Shown here piece after piece: positions 22,878 through 32,598 of a stretch of 64,000 bases of DNA. The translations under genes were made by a program, and so were the position numbers. A model generated the notes under the pieces. It was not told the DNA's origin, ran no database searches, and was given only the letters and a program-made list of their open reading frames with translations. The stretch's first letter is position 1. Every line of letters begins with the position of its first letter. This stretch comes from Proteus terrae (lineage in GTDB: Bacteria; Pseudomonadota; Gammaproteobacteria; Enterobacterales; Enterobacteriaceae): the NCBI RefSeq assembly GCF_003144325.1, contig NZ_PENS01000015.1, forward strand, positions 1-64,000, read 5' to 3'.

Positions 22878-22881
22878 TGAA

Positions 22882-23145
22882 TTAGTTGTGGATGCCTAAA
22901 TTTTCTTTAACATAAGCTTCAAAATCTGTGCAACCACCAATGTGTTTTTCATCAATAAAAATTTGTGGCACAGTTTCAACTTCTTTTCCGACAGTTTTAG
23001 ATAAATCAGCTTTTGTAATTCCTTCAGCATGAATATCTACATAGCGGAAATCGAAATCATCAAGTTGTTCAGATAGTTTTTCAGCCAGTTGTTTAGCACG
23101 TACACAATATGGGCAACCTGGACGACCAAAAATAACAACAAACAT
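22882..23145 (-). CDS. grxA: Glutaredoxin 1
   Basis: A small glutathione-dependent dithiol reductase that donates electrons to ribonucleotide reductase and reduces protein disulfides such as OxyR. Starting at ATG 23145 gives 87 residues with the active site GRPGCPYCVRAK (Cys-Pro-Tyr-Cys), the cis-Pro loop ETVPQIFI, and the glutathione-binding HIGGCTDFEAYV; E. coli GrxA has 85. AAGGAG precedes this ATG; a 12-residue upstream extension is in frame but has no family match. An extra Cys replaces Tyr in GGYTD of E. coli. Confidence 0.95.
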   Translation of the reverse strand: MFVVIFGRPGCPYCVRAKQLAEKLSEQLDDFDFRYVDIHAEGITKADLSKTVGKEVETVPQIFIDEKHIGGCTDFEAYVKENLGIHN

Positions 23146-23316
23146 ACGACACTCCTTATTGAAGAAATAAAATTCAGGCATAATAGTTTCTATTGGTTGT
23201 TACTATGCCCTTTTATTAGGCTAAACAAAAACAGTTATTGCCTTTTAGTGTGATAAATTATACCAATTTGCCGAATAATGAGATAGGACTGCGATACAGC
23301 ATTTAGCGGAGAAACA

Positions 23317-23616
23317 ATGGAAAAGCCTTCAAATCGAGATATGAAATCACTGTCAGATATGCCAAAACCCATTATCATCATTGAGATAATCGGTATTATT
23401 TTATTAGTGGTTGCTTATCTTTATATCAACCAATATATGACTTCTCCGCAGTGGTTAGGAACGTATACAGGACAATTAACGTTAGTTGTTTTGGGCGTTA
23501 TCTGCATGATCCCGCCTGCTATCCATATTGTATGGCGTGCTATTTATCGATTAACTTTTTTAGGGATTGATCATAAATCCACAAAGAGTAAGAAAAAAGA
23601 GAATAACGAAGAATAG
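23317..23616 (+). CDS. ybjC: YbjC, DUF1418 inner-membrane protein
   Basis: A 99-residue protein with two predicted membrane helices (about 18-40 and 53-72) and a basic, charged tail. It resembles E. coli YbjC (95 aa, DUF1418) and occupies the same place, divergent from grxA. The function is unknown. In E. coli ybjC is followed by nfsA and rimK, which are not present here. Confidence 0.8.
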   Translation: MEKPSNRDMKSLSDMPKPIIIIEIIGIILLVVAYLYINQYMTSPQWLGTYTGQLTLVVLGVICMIPPAIHIVWRAIYRLTFLGIDHKSTKSKKKENNEE

Positions 23617-23783
23617 TTAACTGTTTTTTCTCAAAAATGCATTAGAAACTAAGAAAATCCAATATGTAAATTGGCTTAATTTTCTTAGTTTTTCTATTTA
23701 TTAGTGCCTTCAAGATAGAAAAAGTGGCAAAATAGCATCAATGCCAACAGGCACTCTTTTTTTTGCGCGTAAAGGTTATTTGA

Positions 23784-24302
23784 ATGAACGCTGTTGTGAC
23801 TACCGATCTGGATCAGCTAAAGTCTTGGCTTGATGAACTACAGATTGCTTACTATGAATGTGACTCTTGTCAGGCGTTACATTTACCACATCTTCAATAT
23901 ATCAGTGGTATTTTTGATGCCAAAATTGATATTCTTGAAGATGTACTTGTATTTACCGCTATCGCTGAGCTAAAGCCGTCAGCAATAGTGCCATTAATGG
24001 CAAATCTAAGCCAAATTAATGCAAGCTCTTTATTTATTAAAACATTTCTAGAAATTAGTGATGAGAACTTACCAAAATTAGTTTTTTGCCAATCATTTCC
24101 GGTTGCTGCAGGTATCTCACTGAATCAATTCGATCTGTTCTTACAAAAAGCAGAAGAGCAATCTGCTGAAGTCGTTAGCGAAATTTTTAATAACGGTTTC
24201 TTGTATGGTGAAAAACAAGAAAGTGAAAATGAAGAAGATGATGAAGACGAAGATGTTGAGATAAATAGCGCATCAACTGACTCCTCCTATACTGTACATT
24301 AA
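23784..24302 (+). CDS. ybjN: YbjN domain-containing protein
   Basis: A cytosolic YbjN-family protein, an effector-chaperone-like fold implicated in motility, biofilm and stress phenotypes in E. coli. The conserved block [23 protein letters not shown] lies near 13-35 and [21 protein letters not shown] and [13 protein letters not shown] follow. At 172 residues it is slightly longer than E. coli YbjN (158) because of an acidic C-terminal tail (about 145-165, Glu/Asp-rich). The gene order grxA-ybjC-ybjN-rlmC matches E. coli with genes deleted between. Confidence 0.88.
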   Translation: MNAVVTTDLDQLKSWLDELQIAYYECDSCQALHLPHLQYISGIFDAKIDILEDVLVFTAIAELKPSAIVPLMANLSQINASSLFIKTFLEISDENLPKLVFCQSFPVAAGISLNQFDLFLQKAEEQSAEVVSEIFNNGFLYGEKQESENEEDDEDEDVEINSASTDSSYTVH

Positions 24303-24331
24303 TATTAATCTCCATAACGGTCACAAATCTT

Positions 24332-25465
24332 ATGCAATGCGCACGATTTAGTGCGGGTGAATGTCATTCTTGTGAATGGCTTTCTCTTGCTTATCCTGAA
24401 CAAATCAAGAAAAAACAGCACAACCTATTAGCATTACTGCCAGAAGATTATGCTTTTGATAAATTAGCGCCTATTGAAAGCCAACAAGCGCAGTTTCGTA
24501 ATAAAGCAAAGATGGTCGTCAGCGGGAGTGTTGAAAGACCCGTTTTGGGCTTAAAAACTAAAGAAGGTGTCGCTGTCGATTTATGCGAATGTCCACTGTA
24601 TCCAGTTTCTTTTGCACCCGTGTTTTCTATTTTGAAAACATTTATTGCAAAAGCAGGGCTAGTACCTTACGACATTGAACGCCGCCGTGGTGAACTCAAG
24701 TTTATTTTATTAACTGAGAGTCGAAGTAATAACACCATGATGTTGCGCTTTGTTTTGCGTTCAGAAAAAAAACTAGAACAACTTCGTAAAACACTTCCTT
24801 GGTTACAAGAGCAATTGCCTCAATTAGCGGTTATCTCTGTTAATATTCAACCTGTGCATATGGCTATTTTGGAAGGTGAACAAGAAATTATTCTGACAGA
24901 AAAAACATTCATGGATGAATCATTTAACCAAATTCCATTGCATATTCGGCCTAGAGGTTTTTTTCAAACTAATCCAGCGGTGGCTTCATCACTGTATGCC
25001 ACAGCTGGTCGTTGGGTAAGAGAATTAAATATCACGCATTTATGGGATATGTTTTGTGGCTCAGGGGGCTTTGGGTTGCATTGTGTAGACAAATCAACCC
25101 AATTAACAGGTATTGAAATTAGCCCTGAAGCTATTGAATGTGCACGTTTATCAGCTCAGGAATTAGGGTTAGAGTATGTCGAGTTTCAAGCATTAGATTC
25201 AACAGGTTATGCATTAGCTAAAGAGTCTGTTCCTGAGTTAGTGCTTGTTAATCCACCAAGGCGAGGTATTGGTGAGGCATTGTGCGGTTATCTCAATAAA
25301 ATGAAACCTCGCTTTATCCTTTACTCAAGTTGTAATGCTCAAACGATGGCAAAAGATATTCAGCAACTTTCTCACTATCGAATAGATAGAGTGCAGTTGT
25401 TTGATATGTTTCCTCATACTTCTCACTATGAAGTTCTTACGTTATTGGTATTACAAGACAGCTAA
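24332..25465 (+). CDS. rlmC: 23S rRNA (uracil(747)-C5)-methyltransferase
   Basis: RlmC (RumB) methylates U747 of 23S rRNA using SAM. The 377-residue product has the N-terminal [4Fe-4S] cysteines (Cys3, Cys11, Cys14 and one in DLCECPLYP), a central domain with [16 protein letters not shown], the Rossmann methyltransferase motif [23 protein letters not shown], and the nucleophile Cys in YSSCNAQTM near the end. E. coli RlmC has 375 residues. It follows ybjN by 29 bases, so the two may be co-transcribed, though each could have its own promoter. Confidence 0.95.
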   Translation: MQCARFSAGECHSCEWLSLAYPEQIKKKQHNLLALLPEDYAFDKLAPIESQQAQFRNKAKMVVSGSVERPVLGLKTKEGVAVDLCECPLYPVSFAPVFSILKTFIAKAGLVPYDIERRRGELKFILLTESRSNNTMMLRFVLRSEKKLEQLRKTLPWLQEQLPQLAVISVNIQPVHMAILEGEQEIILTEKTFMDESFNQIPLHIRPRGFFQTNPAVASSLYATAGRWVRELNITHLWDMFCGSGGFGLHCVDKSTQLTGIEISPEAIECARLSAQELGLEYVEFQALDSTGYALAKESVPELVLVNPPRRGIGEALCGYLNKMKPRFILYSSCNAQTMAKDIQQLSHYRIDRVQLFDMFPHTSHYEVLTLLVLQDS

Positions 25466-25513
25466 GATATTTATTACAAAATAGAGATTGAGTGTTAGTA
25501 TAAATCAGCATTT

Positions 25514-25548
25514 AACGCTCGATGGATAACATCGGGCGTTTTCTTTTT
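25514..25548 (+). terminator. Terminator of rlmC
   Basis: An 11-bp stem (AACGCTCGATG, 25514-25524, with CATCGGGCGTT, 25530-25540, including G-T pairs) is followed by a T-rich run to 25548. Confidence 0.85.
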
Positions 25549-25570
25549 TATTAGATGGGCATTCTATTTT

Positions 25571-26770
25571 ATGCAGAATTTAAAAGCGTTGTTATTAGTG
25601 ATGGTGTTATTGGGGCCTTTGGGGATCGATCTCTATTTACCGACAATACCTGCGATTGCTCAAGATTTAGGGAGTAGCGTATCCCTTATTCAATCTACTA
25701 TTGCTTTATTTATTTTAGTCTTAGGTGTAGGGCAACTTATATCGGGGCCTTTGGTGGATAAGTTCGGTCGTAAACCAATCGCTATCGCTGGGATCCTTAT
25801 CTATATTGTGGGTTCTATCATTGCAACGATTTCGACAGATTCAACGCTTTTTATTATTTCACGATTATTACAAGCTTCAGCGGTGTGCTGTACTTCCGTT
25901 GTGGCCTTTACCTGCGTTCGTGACTGTTTTAATGGTAATGAAGCCGCTCGCGTTTTCGGTTTTTTAAATGGCACGTTAAATATTATCCCTGCATTGGCGC
26001 CGCTATTAGGTGGATTATTGGCTGAATATTGGGGATGGCGTGCACCTTTCGGGTTCTTAATTTTCTATTCAGTGCTTGTATTAATCTTGATCACTCGTTT
26101 TTTACCAGAAACAAAACCTGAAAATACAGCTCAATCAAAACAAAAATTAGGTAAAACATACCTTGAGATTTTATGCAGTAAACGCTTTTTAACTTTTGCT
26201 TTAGTGAATGCAGGTACTATGGGAATGGCATTAACTTATGTGTCATTTGCCCCAATTGTATTAATGAATGATGCAAAATTATCAGCACTGATTTTTTCTA
26301 TTGTTTTCGGTGTAAATGGTTTTTGGATAATGTTTGTCAGTTTTTATGCAAACCGGGTTATTCACCGTGTTGGTAGACCTATTTGTTTGATCTTAGGGGG
26401 CGGGTTAATGGGATTGGGCTGTGTGAGCTTGTTAGGTAGCTTGATATTTATTCCTGCTGAATTACAAAATCATTGGTTGATTTATATGCTGCCTGTGGCA
26501 AGTGCTTGCGCTGGTCTTGCTTTTATTATGGGGCCTGCGACAAGTTATGCTCTTGAGCCTTATTCACAAACAGCAGGTATTGCCTCTGCATTAGTGGGCT
26601 TTATTCAAATGGCAGGAGGGGCTGCTTTTGGTTTAACAGCACTGGCTTCAGCAGTGCAACCTAAATTAGCGTTAGCAATTGTGATGTTATTGGGCAGTTT
26701 ATTAGCATTGAATGCTTATCGAGTAAGCCACAAAGAAGCGCTAATAGAAAAACAGGCTACGCAAGAATAG
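25571..26770 (+). CDS. Bcr/CflA-family multidrug efflux MFS transporter
   Basis: A 399-residue 12-helix major facilitator protein, a drug:proton antiporter of the Bcr/CflA (DHA1) family that includes bicyclomycin and chloramphenicol exporters. Visible features are GPLGIDLYLPTIPAIAQDL in TM1, the MFS signature GPLVDKFGRKPIAIAG between TM2 and TM3, and ALAPLLGGLLAEYWGWRAPF in TM5 (motif C region). It sits between rlmC and the art operon, where E. coli has only the art genes, so it is an insertion relative to that map. The substrate is not predictable. No ribosome site better than AGATGGG is seen. Confidence 0.88.
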   Translation: MQNLKALLLVMVLLGPLGIDLYLPTIPAIAQDLGSSVSLIQSTIALFILVLGVGQLISGPLVDKFGRKPIAIAGILIYIVGSIIATISTDSTLFIISRLLQASAVCCTSVVAFTCVRDCFNGNEAARVFGFLNGTLNIIPALAPLLGGLLAEYWGWRAPFGFLIFYSVLVLILITRFLPETKPENTAQSKQKLGKTYLEILCSKRFLTFALVNAGTMGMALTYVSFAPIVLMNDAKLSALIFSIVFGVNGFWIMFVSFYANRVIHRVGRPICLILGGGLMGLGCVSLLGSLIFIPAELQNHWLIYMLPVASACAGLAFIMGPATSYALEPYSQTAGIASALVGFIQMAGGAAFGLTALASAVQPKLALAIVMLLGSLLALNAYRVSHKEALIEKQATQE

Positions 26771-26798
26771 AACATGTATTTGTTGTTTATTCAAACAT

Positions 26799-26837
26799 AA
26801 AAAAACACCCCGGAGTAAAAACTGCTGGGGTGTTTTT
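26799..26837. terminator. Bidirectional terminator between the MFS gene and artM
   Basis: AAAAACACCCC (from 26801) pairs with GGGGTGTTTTT (to 26837) with a short central loop and A/T-runs on both sides, between two convergent genes. Confidence 0.9.
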
Positions 26838-26863
26838 ACATTGACAGTTTGGCTTGCTCGTTT

Positions 26864-27532
26864 TTAATTACGATGCTCAAACTCTAAGGCTTTCTTCTCT
26901 ATTAATCGCATTAAGAGTGTCAGTATTCCGTTGATACACAGATAAATAATACCTGCGGCAACAAAAACCATCACATCATAGCTTTGACCAAAGACTTGTC
27001 GGCTATAACCTGTTAATTCAAGTAAGGTGATAGTACTGGCAAGTGAGGTACTTTTGAATATCAAAACTACTTCGTTTGAATATGATGAAAGCGCACGCTT
27101 AAATGCGTAAGGTAATATCACTCTTGCTGTTTGTACTGGTGACATTCCTAACGCTTGGCAAGATTGCCATTGTCCAGAAGGAATAGCTCTTACAGCACCA
27201 TAAAAAAGCAAGGTTGAATAAGCTGCACTATTTAATGCTAATGTGACCATCGCACAGAACCACGGCGTTGATAATAACTCCCACATCGTTGGAAAGTTTT
27301 TCAACACAGGAAATTGCCCTGGGCCATAATAGATTAAGAAGAACTGCACCAATAAAGGCGTACCCGTAAATAAGGTAATATAGGCTTTGACTATTTGGCT
27401 AATGACAGGTGTTTTGAGTGCCAAAACAAAAGTCATTAAAACTGAAAGTGTAAATGCAACCAATAGAGCCACGGCTGTTAAAGACAGGCTTGTTGGTAAT
27501 CCAGGTAAAATATCAACAATATAATCCCACAT
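26864..27532 (-). CDS. artM: Arginine ABC transporter permease ArtM
   Basis: One of two inner-membrane permeases of the arginine importer. The 222-residue product has about five membrane helices and the permease EAA loop QSCQALGMSPVQTARVILPYAFKRAL (about 125-150). E. coli ArtM has the same length. It is the last gene of artPIQM; its ATG overlaps the artQ stop by one base. Confidence 0.94.
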   Translation of the reverse strand: MWDYIVDILPGLPTSLSLTAVALLVAFTLSVLMTFVLALKTPVISQIVKAYITLFTGTPLLVQFFLIYYGPGQFPVLKNFPTMWELLSTPWFCAMVTLALNSAAYSTLLFYGAVRAIPSGQWQSCQALGMSPVQTARVILPYAFKRALSSYSNEVVLIFKSTSLASTITLLELTGYSRQVFGQSYDVMVFVAAGIIYLCINGILTLLMRLIEKKALEFEHRN

Positions 27533-28236
27533 TATGAGGCACTCCGTTCAAATCGAGTCGTTCTCATTTCTAGCCATTTCAGGATATATTGACTGACCAA
27601 AGTAATTGCCAAATAAATCAATGCAACAATGCTATACCAAGTAAAAGGCTCTTGAGTACGGTTAGCGATACTTTGTGTTTGTAACATTAAATCATTAACA
27701 CTGATTAATGAGACTAAAGCGGTATCTTTTAATAAAACTAACCACTGATTACCTAAACCTGGTAAAGCGTGACGCCACATTTGAGGCATGATAAAGCGGA
27801 AGAAAATAGTAATACGGCCCATACCTAATGCTTGGCCGGCTTCCCATTGTCCTGTTGGTACTGCTTTTAATGCACCACGTAAAGTTTGCGATGCATAAGA
27901 AGCATAAAGAAGTGAAAGGGCGATAACACCGCAATAGAAAGGTAATGATTCAGTATCACCAAAATCAACTTGTAAGGTGAAAGCACCGAGATCAATTCCA
28001 TCCATTAGCATCATGACACCTTGTAGGGTGCCATAATAGACAAAAAGAACCACCAGCATTTCTGGTAGTCCTCTAATTAGTGTTACCCAACATGTTCCTA
28101 AGAAAGCAAAGGCTTTCCATCTCGCGGATTCCCAAGCTGTAAAGAGCATGGCTAGAATTAATCCGAGGATAAGAGCAGAAATAGCAAGTGAGACCGTTGT
28201 GACGGCCGCACCTGCTAGAGTTGTTATTTCATTCAT
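27532..28236 (-). CDS. artQ: Arginine ABC transporter permease ArtQ
   Basis: The second permease of the arginine importer, 234 residues, with about five membrane helices and the EAA loop [24 protein letters not shown] (about 134-157). It lies between artI (17-base gap) and artM (1-base overlap), as in E. coli. Confidence 0.94.
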   Translation of the reverse strand: MNEITTLAGAAVTTVSLAISALILGLILAMLFTAWESARWKAFAFLGTCWVTLIRGLPEMLVVLFVYYGTLQGVMMLMDGIDLGAFTLQVDFGDTESLPFYCGVIALSLLYASYASQTLRGALKAVPTGQWEAGQALGMGRITIFFRFIMPQMWRHALPGLGNQWLVLLKDTALVSLISVNDLMLQTQSIANRTQEPFTWYSIVALIYLAITLVSQYILKWLEMRTTRFERSAS

Positions 28237-28253
28237 TTATTAAGCTATTATTG

Positions 28254-28988
28254 TTATTCAAACCATTTTTTATAAATGACATCATAGGTGCCATCAGCTT
28301 TTACTTCAGCTAATGCTTTGTTTAATTTATCTTGTAAATCAGCATTACCTTTTCTTACTGCGATCGCAAGGCCTGTACCAAAGTAGTTAGGATCTGCAAC
28401 TTTGTCGCCTACAATACCTAATTCAGGATTTTTTTTCAGCCATTCATTAACAACCGCAGTGTCACCAAAGATAGCTTCGATACGACCATTTTTAAGATCT
28501 AATACCGCATTTTGATAACTGTCATAAGGAACAGTTTTCATCTCTTTGTGTTGTTCATTGATGAATTTCTGATGGGTTGTCCCATTTTGAACACCAATTT
28601 GTTTGCCTTTTAGGCTCGCTACATCAGAGATTTTACCGGTTACTGTGATAAATACTGCTGAGTTATCATAGTAAGAATCGGTGAAATCAACTTGTTTTTG
28701 ACGCTCTGGCGTAATATCAATACCCGCCATTAACGCTTCAAAGCGACGGAATTTCAGACTAGGAATTAAACTATCAAATGACTGATTGGTAAAGGTACAA
28801 TCAGCATTAATTTTTGCACACATTGCATTTGCTAAATCAACATCAAATCCCACAATTTGATTATTCGCATCAATCATTTCAAATGGAGGATATGTTGCTT
28901 CAGTTGCAAAACGAATTGTCTCTTTCTCAGCCGCAGTTGCAGAAAGTGTAATACTGGTCAGAAGTGCTGCAAATAATATTTTTTTCAT
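28254..28988 (-). CDS. artI: Arginine-binding periplasmic protein ArtI
   Basis: A periplasmic solute-binding protein of 244 residues: a signal peptide ends at about 19 (SATAA), followed by the binding-fold start IRFATEATYPPFEMIDANNQ, then FDSLIPSLKFRR, GVQNGTTHQKFI and FGDTAVVNEWLK. It resembles E. coli ArtI more than ArtJ (ATEATYPPF, GVQNGTTHQKF), though the two paralogues are close. Only one binding protein is encoded here; E. coli has artJ as a separate unit beyond artM. Confidence 0.92.
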   Translation of the reverse strand: MKKILFAALLTSITLSATAAEKETIRFATEATYPPFEMIDANNQIVGFDVDLANAMCAKINADCTFTNQSFDSLIPSLKFRRFEALMAGIDITPERQKQVDFTDSYYDNSAVFITVTGKISDVASLKGKQIGVQNGTTHQKFINEQHKEMKTVPYDSYQNAVLDLKNGRIEAIFGDTAVVNEWLKKNPELGIVGDKVADPNYFGTGLAIAVRKGNADLQDKLNKALAEVKADGTYDVIYKKWFE

Positions 28989-29002
28989 TGTCTGATCCTG
29001 AT

Positions 29003-29731
29003 TTAGTGTGACAAGTAATTAGCAAAAGCTTCCGTTTGTGGAGCAGTGAAATGATAGTTATCACCTTGCTCTATAATACGGCCGTTTTCCATATATACAA
29101 CTTTGCTCGCGGCTTTGCGTGCAATTTCAACTTCATGGGTCACAATGACTTGTGTAATACCCGTTTCAGATAGCTCTTTAATAATATCAACAACTTGAGC
29201 TGTAATTTCAGGATCTAATGCTGCCGTAGGTTCATCAAATAAGAGAACTTGAGGCTCCATCATTAATGCTCTTGCAATAGCAACACGTTGTTGTTGTCCT
29301 CCAGATAAATGCAGAGGAAAACGTCCTGCGTAATCACTCAAACGTAAACGCTCAAGCAATTTCATCGCTTTTTCTTTGGCTTGCGGTTTTGATAAACCTA
29401 ATACACGGCAAGGTGCTTCAATTAAATTATCAAGAACCGTTAAATGTGGCCATAAATTGTATTGTTGAAATACCATGCCCACATTTTGGCGTAATGAACG
29501 AATTGCCTTTGCGTTAGGCTGTTGGCTAAAGTCAAAATGTAGACCCGCAATTTCTAATTCGCCTGAACGTGGCATTTCTAATAAATTAAGAACTCTCATT
29601 AGTGAGCTCTTACCTGCACCACTTGGTCCTAATAGAACCATTGTTTCACCAGCAGAGCATTCCAGATTAATATCATAGAGTGCTTGGTGCGAACCGTAGA
29701 AACAATTTATGTTTTTTAATTGAATACTCAT
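29003..29731 (-). CDS. artP: Arginine ABC transporter ATP-binding protein ArtP
   Basis: The ATPase of the arginine importer. Starting at ATG 29731 gives 242 residues beginning [18 protein letters not shown], the E. coli ArtP length and start. Walker A is GPSGAGKSS (about 35-43), then Q-loop [12 protein letters not shown], the signature LSGGQQQR, Walker [15 protein letters not shown] and the switch His in VTHEVE. An 11-codon in-frame upstream extension from a TTG exists but lacks family support. First gene of artPIQM; an ArgR-box-like site lies upstream. Confidence 0.95.
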   Translation of the reverse strand: MSIQLKNINCFYGSHQALYDINLECSAGETMVLLGPSGAGKSSLMRVLNLLEMPRSGELEIAGLHFDFSQQPNAKAIRSLRQNVGMVFQQYNLWPHLTVLDNLIEAPCRVLGLSKPQAKEKAMKLLERLRLSDYAGRFPLHLSGGQQQRVAIARALMMEPQVLLFDEPTAALDPEITAQVVDIIKELSETGITQVIVTHEVEIARKAASKVVYMENGRIIEQGDNYHFTAPQTEAFANYLSH

Positions 29732-29778
29732 GCGTTTTTTCTGAATAGTCATTAACTGGTTCAAATAATAAAACGGTA

Positions 29779-29792
29779 AGAATAATTATGCA
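29779..29792 (-). promoter_or_regulatory. Putative ArgR box upstream of artP
   Basis: AGAATAATTATGCA matches the ARG-box core TGAAT-W4-ATTCA except at two positions and sits about 50 bases upstream of artP. It overlaps a longer inverted repeat TTATGCA-N8-TGCATAA (29786-29807). ArgR represses artPIQM/artJ in E. coli, so control by arginine is expected. A clear second box at 3-bp spacing is not convincing. Confidence 0.5.
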
Positions 29793-29843
29793 ACTAAAAC
29801 TGCATAATAAAGTGGTTTTTTTACGTAAAAATGGGTAATTCGG

Positions 29844-31301
29844 CTATTTTTTTTCACTGTCAGGTGAATTTTTATCCAGTTTGTAAGCGTTAGTACTTAT
29901 TGTTTTAGCCATACCTTTGAAAATAAATAAGTGCGCAGGCATCATGGCAAACCAATAAAGCAATCCACTAAATCCTGCTGGGTGCCACCAAGCGCGAACA
30001 TCTATTGAGCGAAGATTACCACTGTCGTGGATCGTGAAAGAGAGTCTACCTAAACCGGGAGCTTTCATTCCAAATAATAGTGTGAGCTGTTTTTCAGGCT
30101 CTAGTTTGATTACTCGCCAACCATCAATCATATCGCCAAGTTCTAACGTTTCTCTAGAAGGGCGTCCGTAAGTGACTTTATTTCCAGCAATATCGTCCAT
30201 AATGGCGCGAGTTTTCCATAGCGCATTACCATAAAAATATCCTTGTTCTCCACCGATTTGTTGCACTGTATGCCAAAGAGATGCCGCGCTTGCGGGTGTA
30301 GATACTGTACAACCTGCATTTTTGGGGTAATAACCATAACCGGGTTTCCAGCGACTACGAACAGCCGGAGAGTAACCCCAGTCTTGGTTGTCTAAAGCGG
30401 CTTCTTCATCTGCGAGTGTTTCTTTTACTGCCTCATCAAATTTAATGAGAGTTTGAGGAATAAGTTTACGTAATGGCTCATCGTTGGCAGGGAGGTCGTA
30501 TTTAAGCCCTTGAATAAGCTCTTTAGCAATAGAGGTTGGTACAGAGGTTATCATACTGATAAAGCCCGCAGAAATAAGACTACCCGGCATAGGTAACGGG
30601 ATCAGCACTCGCTTTTTACCTGAGATTTTAATAAAGCGTTCAAAAAGAGTTTGATAGCTAATGTATTCAGGACCACCAGCATCAAAAATACGATGTTGAT
30701 GAGTGGGATGATGAATAATTTCAGTTAAATAGTGAATTAAATTTTTGAGAGCAATAGGGGAGGATTTAGAACGAACCCAACGTGGTGGTGTAAGAATGGG
30801 AAGGTTATAAACCATATCACGCATAATCTCAAAGGCAGCAGAGCCGGGCCCTACAATCATTGAGGTACGGATCTCAGTCACAGGAACAGTGCTGGTTCTT
30901 AACACTTCACCCGTAAGTTTTCGGGCAATAAGATGAGGTGAATATTGTTGATCTTCATGCTGTAAGGCACTTAAAAAGATAATTTGTTTAACGTCAGTAC
31001 CTTCTAACGCTTCTACAACGTTAATTGCCGCTTTACGCTCTTGTTCAACTAAATTACGTGCATCACCCATGCTATGAACAAGGTAATAAACGATATCAGT
31101 ATCATGCATTACTTTGTTTAAGGTTTCTGGATCATGCAAATCGACAAAGATACAGCGTGTATTTTCCCAACCTTGAGACATCATCCAGTCAACTCTACGG
31201 GCACCTGCGGTGACCTGATGACCTTGTTTTATCAGAGCTGGAATAAGATTTTGACCAATATGTCCACTTGCACCAAGTACTAATACACGCTGTTGATTCA
31301 T
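29844..31301 (-). CDS. ybjT: YbjT, SDR-type NAD(P)-binding protein with DUF2867
   Basis: A 485-residue protein with an N-terminal atypical short-chain dehydrogenase domain (Rossmann motif VLVLGASGHIGQNLIP at 5-20, YYLVHSMGD near 90, RTSMIVGPGSAAFE near 145) and a C-terminal DUF2867 domain (about 330-470) with TYGRPSRETLELGDMIDGWRV. E. coli YbjT has 476 residues and the same architecture; its physiological reaction is unknown. It is monocistronic or co-transcribed with upstream lysO, 52 bases away. Confidence 0.9.
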   Translation of the reverse strand: MNQQRVLVLGASGHIGQNLIPALIKQGHQVTAGARRVDWMMSQGWENTRCIFVDLHDPETLNKVMHDTDIVYYLVHSMGDARNLVEQERKAAINVVEALEGTDVKQIIFLSALQHEDQQYSPHLIARKLTGEVLRTSTVPVTEIRTSMIVGPGSAAFEIMRDMVYNLPILTPPRWVRSKSSPIALKNLIHYLTEIIHHPTHQHRIFDAGGPEYISYQTLFERFIKISGKKRVLIPLPMPGSLISAGFISMITSVPTSIAKELIQGLKYDLPANDEPLRKLIPQTLIKFDEAVKETLADEEAALDNQDWGYSPAVRSRWKPGYGYYPKNAGCTVSTPASAASLWHTVQQIGGEQGYFYGNALWKTRAIMDDIAGNKVTYGRPSRETLELGDMIDGWRVIKLEPEKQLTLLFGMKAPGLGRLSFTIHDSGNLRSIDVRAWWHPAGFSGLLYWFAMMPAHLFIFKGMAKTISTNAYKLDKNSPDSEKK

Positions 31302-31353
31302 TGTTAATCCATAGTAAAAAGAGAACGTTATCGTTCTATTGTTACTGATTTTT

Positions 31354-32256
31354 CTATGAAGTAAAGAACGCCATCAAGATTGGTGTGATTAAACTTAAAA
31401 CGAATCCATGCACAATAGCGGCAGGAACGATGGATACACCACCACTTCTTTGTAAAACAGGCAAGGTAAAGTCCATAGATGTTGAACCACAAATCCCTAA
31501 TGCTGTATTTCTATAACGATTAACAATAATAGGAATAAGCATAATTGCTGCTAACTCACGCATTAAGTCATTGAAAAATGCAGTACTACCAATAACGGGG
31601 CCAAATGCATCGGTAAGCACAATACCTGATAATGAATACCAACCATAACCGGATGCAATGGCTAATCCCATTTTCATCGGTAATCCTAGTAAGTAAGCCG
31701 CTAAAGCTCCTCCAGCCAGTGCGCTAACCCCCATAACGACGGCAACAGTTGTTCCACGACGGTTGATAAGAATTTGCTTTGGGCTCATTCCGCTATTGCG
31801 TAATTGTAAACCGACCAACCAAAGTAAGAAGATAAGCGCGCCTTGGCTGGCATGAGAGGCATAATGAAAAATTGACCAGCCTGTTAAACCGACAAAGAAA
31901 CCTACAACAACGACACCGCATAACTGTAGTGATTCAAGTACCATTTTTATGCGAGAAGGAGGCTTGGACTGTTTATGGGCAGGGACATGCCAAGGATCTT
32001 TTTTATCCAGTAGCCATAAAAATAGTAAATTGGCGCCAAAGGTACATAAAAAGAAAACACTGGCATAAGAAAGAATTGAGACTAAGTTTTCACCGATATT
32101 ATCTAGCATGGCTAAACTTACGCCCATTAGAAATAGGATAACGTAAACCATCGCGCTAAGCAGGCGGTTTGCCAAATGAAGTAATGGGCGATTGTTTAAC
32201 TTAATCAAATACCCTACAAAAAGCGGAAGTAGGATAATCAATAACCCTGATAGCAT
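31354..32256 (-). CDS. lysO: L-lysine exporter LysO (YbjE)
   Basis: An inner-membrane protein of 300 residues with about eight or more membrane helices, matching E. coli LysO (YbjE, 299 aa), which exports L-lysine and the toxic analogue thialysine. Recognisable stretches are LLPLFVGYLIKL at the start, GWYSLSGIVLTDAFGPVIGSTAFFNDLMRELAAIMLIP and STSMDFTLPVLQRSGG, where charged residues inside the membrane are typical of the family. It is transcribed ahead of ybjT. Confidence 0.92.
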   Translation of the reverse strand: MLSGLLIILLPLFVGYLIKLNNRPLLHLANRLLSAMVYVILFLMGVSLAMLDNIGENLVSILSYASVFFLCTFGANLLFLWLLDKKDPWHVPAHKQSKPPSRIKMVLESLQLCGVVVVGFFVGLTGWSIFHYASHASQGALIFLLWLVGLQLRNSGMSPKQILINRRGTTVAVVMGVSALAGGALAAYLLGLPMKMGLAIASGYGWYSLSGIVLTDAFGPVIGSTAFFNDLMRELAAIMLIPIIVNRYRNTALGICGSTSMDFTLPVLQRSGGVSIVPAAIVHGFVLSLITPILMAFFTS

Positions 32257-32598
32257 TTCTATTCCTTACTGAGTGTGCTCAAATTATAAAATAAACTAAT
32301 AACGTGATTAAGATTATAACATTTACTTATGATGTTGTGGATACAGAAATTAAGATAAGTCTAAAATATTTATTAAAGGTAACGAGCCTACCACGTTTAG
32401 GTGTAAGAGGCTTTAATTGATTGAAAAGCGAACAAAATGGGTATATATCGAATAGTTGAGTAAATTTTATTACGGCTATCTTGAACTGTGATTTAATGAA
32501 AATAGCCATTAAGTGAAATTATTAGCTGATTAAGCAGAAAATGAAGATAGGAAGAATAAAATAAAACCATAGCTTAGTCGTAACTAACGAGGGAATTT
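32257..32598. other. Divergent intergenic region between lysO and ybjD
   Basis: About 340 AT-rich bases with presumed divergent promoters. I see no RNA gene and no operator I can name; in particular no convincing ArgR box upstream of lysO. Confidence 0.5.

Noticed and set aside
23160-23215. CTAT repeats between grxA and ybjC as an OxyR site
   Set aside because: E. coli grxA is OxyR-regulated, but the spacing of the ATAG/CTAT elements here does not fit the four-element OxyR pattern.
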